DNA of 10,719 nucleotides from Deltaproteobacteria bacterium (lineage in GTDB: Bacteria > Chloroflexota > Dehalococcoidia > Dehalococcoidales > BS750m-G39), in the NCBI GenBank assembly GCA_013202445.1, contig JABMRW010000128.1, positions 1-10,719 on the forward strand. Reading direction: 5' to 3'. Under the pieces are notes generated by a model, which made no database searches, was not told where the DNA came from, and was given only the letters and a program-made list of their open reading frames with translations. A program made the position numbers and the translations under genes. Below, in pieces: positions 6,648 to 10,719 of the stretch. How positions within the stretch are numbered: the stretch's first letter is position 1; every line of letters begins with the position of its first letter.

Positions 6648-6676
6648 TTGACATCCAGGCTTTAGAGGCATAAAAT
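6648..6676 (+). promoter_or_regulatory. Strong promoter of the APC permease gene
   Basis: Perfect TTGACA (6648-6653), 17-nt spacer, TAAAAT (6671-6676): eleven of twelve consensus bases at ideal spacing. The start of transcription would be near 6683, about 33 nt before the ATG. A second TATAAT at 6692-6697 has no matching -35 box. Confidence 0.75.
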
Positions 6677-6715
6677 GCTCAGATTGTGGGCTATAATGGC
6701 AAAATCCGGTGAAAG

Positions 6716-8164
6716 ATGACAGATAGCTACCAGCCTAAACCGGGCGACAGGGTCGTCCGTCCCCGGCGAATCCGGCGCCCCCGCTTACGCCGTGTGCTGG
6801 GGATTCCTGCCCTTTTCAGCACCGGATACGGCAATGTCGGCTCATCTATCTATTACGCTTTAGGCATCGTCGCCCTGGTGGCCATGGGCGCTACCCCGGT
6901 GGTACTGGGCATCGCCGGCATCCTGTTTATCTTTACCGCCCTTACCTACGCCGAGGGCACCGCCATGCTGCCCGAAGCCGGCGGCTCGGCCAGCTTTGCC
7001 CGGCACGGCTTTAACGACATGGCCGGATTTACCGCCGGGTGGGCATTGATGCTGAGCTATATCGTTACTATCTCTATATCGGCTTTTACCATCCCCCCCT
7101 ACCTGGGTTTCTTCTTTGAGCCGTTAAAGCTATCCCCGGTACTGGGCACGCTGACCTCGATGGGCATCGTCGGCTTTTTGATGGTCATTAATATCATCGG
7201 GATAAAGGAGACCTCTATTATTAATATCGGCGCCACCATACTGGATATAACCACCCAGGTGGCGCTGGTGGTTATCGGCTTTATCCTGCTCTTTGATTTC
7301 CGGGTAATGTTTAGCCGCATCATCGAGAACTGGCCCACCACCGGCAACCTGATTTTCGGAATCGCCCTGGCCTCGATTGCCTATACCGGCATCGAAACCA
7401 TGTCCCAGATGGCCGAGGAAACCAAACAGCCGGAGAAAAATGTGCCCCGGGCGCTGATTATGATGATAGTGGCCGTGCTGGTTATCTTCGCCGGTATTTC
7501 ACTGGTATCGCTATCGGCGATGACGCCGCAGGAGCTTGCCTCCGACTGGGCCCGGGACCCGGTGGCGGGCATCGCCGCCAAGCTGCCCATAGCTTTGCTG
7601 GCCGATGTCCTCAAGCCGCTGATTGCCCTGCTGGCGGGCACCATCTTGCTTATCGCCACCAACGCCGGGATTATCGGTATCTCCCGTCTGGCTTTCTCCC
7701 TGGGCACTCATAAGCTGCAGCCGGCCATCCTTAGCCGGGTGCACCAGAAATTTAAGACCCCCTATGTTGCCATCATTATCTTCGGCATAATCGCCCTGAT
7801 TATCCTGACGCCGGGGTTCTTTGCCGCCAACGCCTTTGAGAATATGGGCGCCCTTTACGCCTTCGGATCGCTGCTGGCTTTTATGTTCGCCCACGCTTCT
7901 ATCCTGAGCCTTAGAATCAGGCAGCCCAATCTGGAGCGCCCCTTTAAGCTGGGCTGGAACTTAAGGATCGGGAAATACGAGCTGCCCATAAGCTCGATTA
8001 TTGGTCTGGCGGCGACCAGCGCAATATGGATTATCATATTAATCACCCAGCCCTACAGCCGCTGGGTGGGCCTTATCTGGATGATAATTGGCTTTATTGT
8101 CTATTACTTCTACCGGCGTAATCAGAACCTACCATTCTTCCATAATGCGAAAAGGCCGGGGTGA
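6716..8164 (+). CDS. APC superfamily permease (amino acid permease-like)
   Basis: Product of 482 aa with about twelve hydrophobic segments after an Arg-rich cytosolic N-terminus (RRIRRPRLRR, 17-26). The helix 1 motif STGYGNVGSSIYYALG (35-50), the LPEAGGSASFARHGFND segment after helix 2 and AYTGIETMSQMAEETKQPEKNVPRA around helix 6 (E227) are typical of amino acid-polyamine-cation permeases, with a LeuT-like fold. Substrate is not readable. The neighbouring Usp and RCK genes suggested a K+ carrier like KimA. By eye it keeps the helix 6 Glu, but the two Asp that I recall as K+ ligands in KimA are replaced (Thr or Gly in helix 1, Ser in helix 3). ATG 6716 has only a poor ribosome site (GGTGA, 3 nt away). 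First gene of an APC-usp-RCK-RCK cluster; the 3' end is 87 nt from the usp start. Confidence 0.9.
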   Translation: MTDSYQPKPGDRVVRPRRIRRPRLRRVLGIPALFSTGYGNVGSSIYYALGIVALVAMGATPVVLGIAGILFIFTALTYAEGTAMLPEAGGSASFARHGFNDMAGFTAGWALMLSYIVTISISAFTIPPYLGFFFEPLKLSPVLGTLTSMGIVGFLMVINIIGIKETSIINIGATILDITTQVALVVIGFILLFDFRVMFSRIIENWPTTGNLIFGIALASIAYTGIETMSQMAEETKQPEKNVPRALIMMIVAVLVIFAGISLVSLSAMTPQELASDWARDPVAGIAAKLPIALLADVLKPLIALLAGTILLIATNAGIIGISRLAFSLGTHKLQPAILSRVHQKFKTPYVAIIIFGIIALIILTPGFFAANAFENMGALYAFGSLLAFMFAHASILSLRIRQPNLERPFKLGWNLRIGKYELPISSIIGLAATSAIWIIILITQPYSRWVGLIWMIIGFIVYYFYRRNQNLPFFHNAKRPG

Positions 8165-8170
8165 GGGGTA

Positions 8171-8199
8171 TTGTGGATTTATTTCCAGAAGGTTATAAT
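8171..8199 (+). promoter_or_regulatory. Internal promoter before the usp-RCK genes
   Basis: TTGTGG (8171-8176), 17-nt spacer, perfect TATAAT (8194-8199). It lies just after the permease stop. With transcription starting near 8206, usp and the two RCK genes could be expressed without the permease. Confidence 0.55.
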
Positions 8200-8251
8200 A
8201 CCGATTACTCCGCAGTAAACAGGAATGGAGATTAGCGGGAAAAGATATAAT

Positions 8252-8677
8252 ATGGAGTTTAATAAGATACTGGTGCCGGTGACCGGCAGGCCGGTTGACG
8301 ACGAAACCATGAGGCTGGCCTGCCAGCTGGCCAAGAAGAATAAGGGCAAAATCTGGGCGGTTTGCGTCATCGCGGTAAAGCGTTCCCTGCCGCTGGATGC
8401 CGAGATAAAGTCGGAAACGGCCAAGGCCGAGAACATACTGGACCACATCTCCACCGTTGCCGAGGAGGCAGACTACGAGGTGGAGACCGACCTGCTCCAG
8501 GCCCGCGAAGTCGGCCCTACTATCGTCGATGAAGCCGTGGAGCGGGAGGTTAACCTGATAATAATGGGGATTTCCTACAAGAGGCGCTTCGGGCAGTTTA
8601 GCCTGGGCAACGTGCTGCCCTACGTGCTCAGAAACGCCCCTTGCCAGGTTATACTGTATCACCAATATACCAGTTAG
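8252..8677 (+). CDS. Universal stress protein (UspA) family, degenerate ATP site
   Basis: Product of 141 aa from ATG 8252. An in-frame ATG at 8225 would add nine residues, but its only purine stretch abuts the codon. Starting at 8252 gives MEFNKILVPV, the usual Usp beginning, so I prefer it although its ribosome site is also weak. The single Usp domain keeps the KILVPV strand, the ADYEVETDLL strand and a C-terminal VLRNAPCQVIL, where most members have VLRHAPCPVLVV. The ATP signature is broken: the Asp normally following VPV is Thr (VPVTGRP), and the G-x2-G-x9-G-[ST] motif reads GISY with LGN at its end. It probably does not bind ATP in the classical way. Cytosolic; encoded 19 nt before the first RCK gene, so a regulatory partner of the adjoining transporter genes is a reasonable guess. 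Confidence 0.85.
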   Translation: MEFNKILVPVTGRPVDDETMRLACQLAKKNKGKIWAVCVIAVKRSLPLDAEIKSETAKAENILDHISTVAEEADYEVETDLLQAREVGPTIVDEAVEREVNLIIMGISYKRRFGQFSLGNVLPYVLRNAPCQVILYHQYTS

Positions 8678-8696
8678 AATTTTAGGATTTAATGTT

Positions 8697-9113
8697 ATGA
8701 AAATAGTGATTATGGGCTGCGGGCGGGTGGGCGCCCGGCTGGCGGGACTTTTAGACATCGAGGGGCACGATGTTAACATCGTAGACACCGAAGCCTACAG
8801 CTTCCGGCGGCTGCCTGCCGAGTTCGGCGGCAACGCTTTAGTGGGCGACGGCATGGATGAGGATTCGCTAAGGAAAGCCGGAATTGAGGGTGCCGACGCC
8901 TTTATCGCCCTGACCCAGGGGGATAACCGCAATGTCATGGGTGCCCAAATCGCCGGGCATATCTTCAAGGTGCCCCGGGTGCTCTGCCGCATATACGACC
9001 CGCTGCGCCGTGAGCTGTTTAACTCCCTTGGGATAGAAGCCTTTAGCCCGACCACCATATTCGCCCAGATGCTGAAGGAGAAGCTGGAGACGGAGCCGGA
9101 GGAGGCTAAATAA
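8697..9113 (+). CDS. TrkA-like protein with RCK_N domain only
   Basis: Product of 138 aa, a single Rossmann-type RCK_N domain. It has the dinucleotide loop GCGRVG (7-12), the acidic residue ending strand 2 (D30) that contacts ribose in NAD-binding members, and the conserved GDG at 50-52. After about residue 120 only a short charged tail follows; the RCK_C ligand domain is missing. Such half-size proteins can serve as cytosolic gating or regulatory subunits for K+ channels and transporters. No TrkH or KtrB membrane subunit is in the window. ATG 8697 has AGGA (8684-8687) 9 nt upstream. The TAA stop shares its last base with the ATG of the next gene, so the two are probably made in fixed ratio. 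Confidence 0.9.
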   Translation: MKIVIMGCGRVGARLAGLLDIEGHDVNIVDTEAYSFRRLPAEFGGNALVGDGMDEDSLRKAGIEGADAFIALTQGDNRNVMGAQIAGHIFKVPRVLCRIYDPLRRELFNSLGIEAFSPTTIFAQMLKEKLETEPEEAK

Positions 9114-9775
9114 TGTATATCATCGTTATCGGCGGGGGTAAGGTGGGTTATTTCCTGGCCAGGGCGCTGCTGGACGAAGGGCACGAGATACTGGTGGTGG
9201 AAAAGAGCCCGGCCAGAACCGAATTCATCAGCAACGAGCTGGGCAGCGTCTGCGTCCGCGGCGACGGCTGCGAGGTATCTACCCTGACCGACGCCGGCAC
9301 GGGGCGGGCCGAGATGTTCATTGCCGTAACCGGCGAGGACGAGGACAACTTGGTGGCCTGCCAGGTAGCCAAGCATAAATTCAACGTGCCCCGGACGGTA
9401 GCCCGCATCAACAACCCAAAGAACGAGGCCATCTTTAAAGAGCTGGGCATCGATGTTACCGTGAGCAGCACCAACATCATCATGGAGAGCATACAGGAAG
9501 AGGTGCCCACCCACTCCCTGACCCACCTGCTGGATATCAGGGATAAGGGGCTGGAGATTGTGGAGCTGAAAATCCCGGCCGACGCCAAGACGGTAGGCAA
9601 AGAAATAAGAGAGCTTTCACTGCCGCCGGAGAGCCGGCTGTTCCTGATTATCCCCGGGCAGGGTAAGCCCCGCGTGCCTACCGCCAGTACCGTCATTCAG
9701 GCCGAAGACCAGATAATAGCCATCACTACACCCGAGTCGGAAGAGGCGCTGAGGACCGCCCTCAGAGGCTCCTGA
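9113..9775 (+). CDS. trkA: TrkA-like protein with RCK_N and RCK_C domains
   Basis: Product of 220 aa. The RCK_N domain (about 1-125) has GGGKVG at 7-12, E30 at the end of strand 2 and GDG at 50-52. A linker containing EEVPTHSLTHLLDI leads to an RCK_C domain (about 145-218). This is the common KtrA-like layout of a cytosolic NAD(H)/ATP-binding regulator of K+ uptake; in some species RCK_C binds cyclic di-AMP. Overlaps the upstream RCK gene by 1 nt (TAATG) and has a strong ribosome site GGAGGAGG (9098-9105) 7 nt before the ATG. The two RCK proteins are diverged copies and may form mixed rings. The partner membrane protein is unknown: either the nearby APC permease or a Trk/Ktr subunit elsewhere. 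Confidence 0.92.
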   Translation: MYIIVIGGGKVGYFLARALLDEGHEILVVEKSPARTEFISNELGSVCVRGDGCEVSTLTDAGTGRAEMFIAVTGEDEDNLVACQVAKHKFNVPRTVARINNPKNEAIFKELGIDVTVSSTNIIMESIQEEVPTHSLTHLLDIRDKGLEIVELKIPADAKTVGKEIRELSLPPESRLFLIIPGQGKPRVPTASTVIQAEDQIIAITTPESEEALRTALRGS

Positions 9776-9829
9776 CCCCTTTTGGCTACCCTTTTATAAA
9801 AGCCCGCAACTATTTAGCCGTACTAACGA

Positions 9830-10234
9830 CTAATCTCCGGTGCGACCCCAGGGATAGAAAGCCATTAACAGTATGAAGAAGACAGCATCCGTAATCACCG
9901 GCATCATCACCTGGTTGAAGGTAACATAGCCCATGATTACTGAATACACCGCGCCGGCTACAGCCAGAATGGCCCACAATATAGCGAACTGCACCCAGTA
10001 AATGTTGCGAATAATGTCCCGTGTCCCCGCCACTATGAGATAGACCCCACCGGCAATAAAGGAGACACCTACCATCGCCATAGAATACAGCGCCGGCATA
10101 CAGGCAGCGGGCAGATCCTCTACAGCTAAACCCATCATGCCCAGCAGCATCCCAGGAGCAAAAATATGCATCACGCCCATCACAGCAGTTAGCGCCCCGA
10201 AGATAATCAGGATCACCTTTAGAGCCTTTAACAT
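9830..10234 (-). CDS. Small four-helix membrane protein, unrecognised
   Basis: Product of 134 aa with four clear membrane helices at about 5-24, 48-69, 79-101 and 108-127 and short loops. It ends in WGRTGD. I do not recognise a family; small four-helix proteins of this kind are often DUF-class inner-membrane proteins. Chosen over an overlapping frame at 9810-10241 because it has a proper ATG at 10234 with AGGAGG (10246-10241) 6 nt upstream, a near-consensus promoter just beyond, and regular helix periodicity. It stands alone, converging on the RCK genes with a 54-nt gap in which I see no clear terminator; there is a short palindrome CTTTTATAAAAG at 9791-9802. Strong expression signals suggest it is a real, well-expressed gene. 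Confidence 0.85.
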   Translation of the reverse strand: MLKALKVILIIFGALTAVMGVMHIFAPGMLLGMMGLAVEDLPAACMPALYSMAMVGVSFIAGGVYLIVAGTRDIIRNIYWVQFAILWAILAVAGAVYSVIMGYVTFNQVMMPVITDAVFFILLMAFYPWGRTGD

Positions 10235-10263
10235 GGTTCACCTCCTGTAATTAAAGTGGCGCT

Positions 10264-10292
10264 ATTATACCCCCGCCCTTAACATTTGTCTA
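10264..10292 (-). promoter_or_regulatory. Near-consensus promoter of the small membrane protein gene
   Basis: Minus strand: TAGACA (10292-10287; five of six), 17-nt spacer, perfect TATAAT (10269-10264). Transcription would begin near 10257, leaving a leader of about 22 nt that contains the AGGAGG site. Confidence 0.75.
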
Positions 10293-10336
10293 GACCTTGT
10301 TTTCCAGGTGAAGGGAGAGGGAAAATCCCCCTTAAT

Positions 10337-10355
10337 CCCCCTTTATGAAAGGGGG
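10337..10355. repeat. Perfect GC-rich hairpin, REP-like
   Basis: CCCCCTTT (10337-10344) and AAAGGGGG (10348-10355) form an 8-bp perfect stem with a 3-nt loop. A further TCCCCCTTAA precedes it at 10327-10336. Sequences of this type are common dispersed intergenic elements in many environmental bacteria, so a repeat is likelier than a gene-specific terminator. It lies upstream of, not after, the nearest gene. Confidence 0.6.
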
Positions 10356-10413
10356 AGACTGATGGTATTTTTTACCCCTACGGGGCGGGGGGACAAGGGG
10401 AGACTCCTCCATT

Positions 10414-10477
10414 TTTAGAGTGCTTTTTAGTTCCCACCTTCCCACCCAATAGAGGTTTTACCTCTCTTAATTCTTTT
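10414..10477 (+). repeat. Dispersed hairpin repeat A, copy 2
   Basis: Second copy of the unit at 21-86. It has a TTTAGAG lead, TTCCCACCTTCCCACCC and hairpin AGAGGT-TTT-ACCTCT at 10451-10465, then an AT-rich tail with a T run. Compared with copies 1 and 3, one stem pair has changed from A-T to G-C on both sides, so pairing is kept. It lies 79 bp before copy 3. Confidence 0.75.
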
Positions 10478-10492
10478 TTAGCCTCTCCCCCT

Positions 10493-10556
10493 TTTAGCGG
10501 GTGTTATTCTTCCCACCCTCCCACCCTACAGAAGTGATACTTCTATTAATTTCTTC
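10493..10556 (+). repeat. Dispersed hairpin repeat A, copy 3
   Basis: Third copy, the closer match to copy 1. It has a TTTAGCG lead, TTCCCACCCTCCCACCC and hairpin AGAAGT-GAT-ACTTCT at 10530-10544, then an AT-rich tail. It precedes repeat B copy 2, as copy 1 precedes B copy 1. Confidence 0.8.
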
Positions 10557-10650
10557 TCAATGGGGGAAGGGTTTAAGAGATTTTAAGAGGCTATGCCTTT
10601 TTAGGCGGGTAAGGGTAAATATTCCCTCTCCTCTAGGGGGTGGGGCAAAA

Positions 10651-10711
10651 AGGGCTGTAGCCCGTTTCCATAAAAGGGTGGCGGGCGGGATAAGATATAA
10701 AACGGGGGTGG
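10651..10711 (+). repeat. Dispersed repeat B, copy 2
   Basis: Second copy of the block at 201-262. It has GGGC-TGTA-GCCC (10652-10663), GCGGGCGGGA (10681-10690) and GATATAAAACGGGG (10694-10707). In this copy CCCGTTT (10661-10667) can also pair with AAACGGG (10700-10706) around the block, giving a longer-range fold; in copy 1 one position mismatches. It runs almost to the window end. The whole stretch 10293-10719 shows no gene, only these repeats and G/C-rich runs. Confidence 0.75.
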
Positions 10712-10719
10712 GGACTATA

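Noticed and set aside
6692..6697. TATAAT before the APC permease as its main -10 box
   Set aside because: No -35 match at proper spacing, whereas TTGACA-17-TAAAAT just upstream is nearly perfect.
6716..8164. Firm call of the APC permease as a KimA K+ transporter
   Set aside because: The context is suggestive, but two of the Asp remembered as K+ ligands in KimA are not present at the aligned positions.
8129..9696. Long minus-strand open frames opposite usp and the RCK genes (8129-8788, 8795-9526, 9148-9696)
   Set aside because: All lie antisense to genes with firm family motifs and have no supporting start signals.
9791..9802. CTTTTATAAAAG palindrome as a terminator after the RCK genes
   Set aside because: AT-only core with one G-C pair at each end and no following T run; too weak to call.
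9810..10241. Alternative 143-codon minus-strand frame overlapping the small membrane protein
   Set aside because: Its product lacks regular helices and is rich in Cys, Gly and Ser; the AGGAGG site and promoter fit the 10234 start in the other frame.
21..10556. Three similar repeats considered as a CRISPR array
   Set aside because: Copies are degenerate, two are 79 bp apart and the third is 10 kb away, there are no regular spacers and no cas genes.
1..10719. Window as a composite transposon or genomic island bounded by direct repeats
   Set aside because: No transposase or integrase, the repeats are diverged, and most enclosed genes are ordinary metabolic or housekeeping genes.

Overview
The window reads as a piece of an anaerobic bacterial chromosome. 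Genes are closely packed, the GC content is moderately high (one AT-rich gene apart), starts include TTG and GTG, and Shine-Dalgarno sites are mostly strong. An NfnAB-type electron-bifurcating enzyme, a RemA-gmk pair and a guanylate kinase whose P-loop ends in GKD fit Chloroflexota, perhaps Dehalococcoidia. That placement is from memory of family habits and is tentative. I see no RNA genes, CRISPR array, insertion sequence or phage gene.

Layout. Positions 1-322 are non-coding and hold degenerate repeats. At 323-1435 (+) is an AT-rich, unrecognised four-helix membrane protein with no ribosome site and a promoter almost touching its ATG. Converging on it is the minus-strand nfnA-nfnB operon (3726 to 1480). 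Divergent from nfnAB is remA-gmk (3970-4888, +). The gmk stop overlaps the stop of a converging phosphate module, a DUF47/PhoU-like protein followed by a PiT permease (6505 to 4885, -). A compact divergent promoter at 6607-6676 drives that module leftward and, rightward, an APC-superfamily permease (6716-8164). The permease is followed by a degenerate universal stress protein and two RCK/TrkA proteins (8252-9775, +), with an extra promoter before the stress protein. A small four-helix membrane protein (10234 to 9830, -) has its own near-consensus promoter. Positions 10235-10719 are non-coding and packed with repeats.

How the genes work together. NfnAB balances NADH, NADPH and reduced ferredoxin. 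DUF47-PiT is a standard low-affinity phosphate uptake pair. The APC-Usp-RCK-RCK cluster looks like a transporter with cytosolic nucleotide-sensing partners; its substrate cannot be read from sequence.

The most unusual material is at the edges. A repeat of about 65 nt occurs three times (21-86, 10414-10477, 10493-10556). Each copy carries a 6-bp hairpin, and the copies differ by a compensating base-pair change. A second repeat block (201-262 and 10651-10711) lies downstream of it at both ends. The window is therefore bracketed by direct repeats about 10.45 kb apart, which could also be why a contig would end here.
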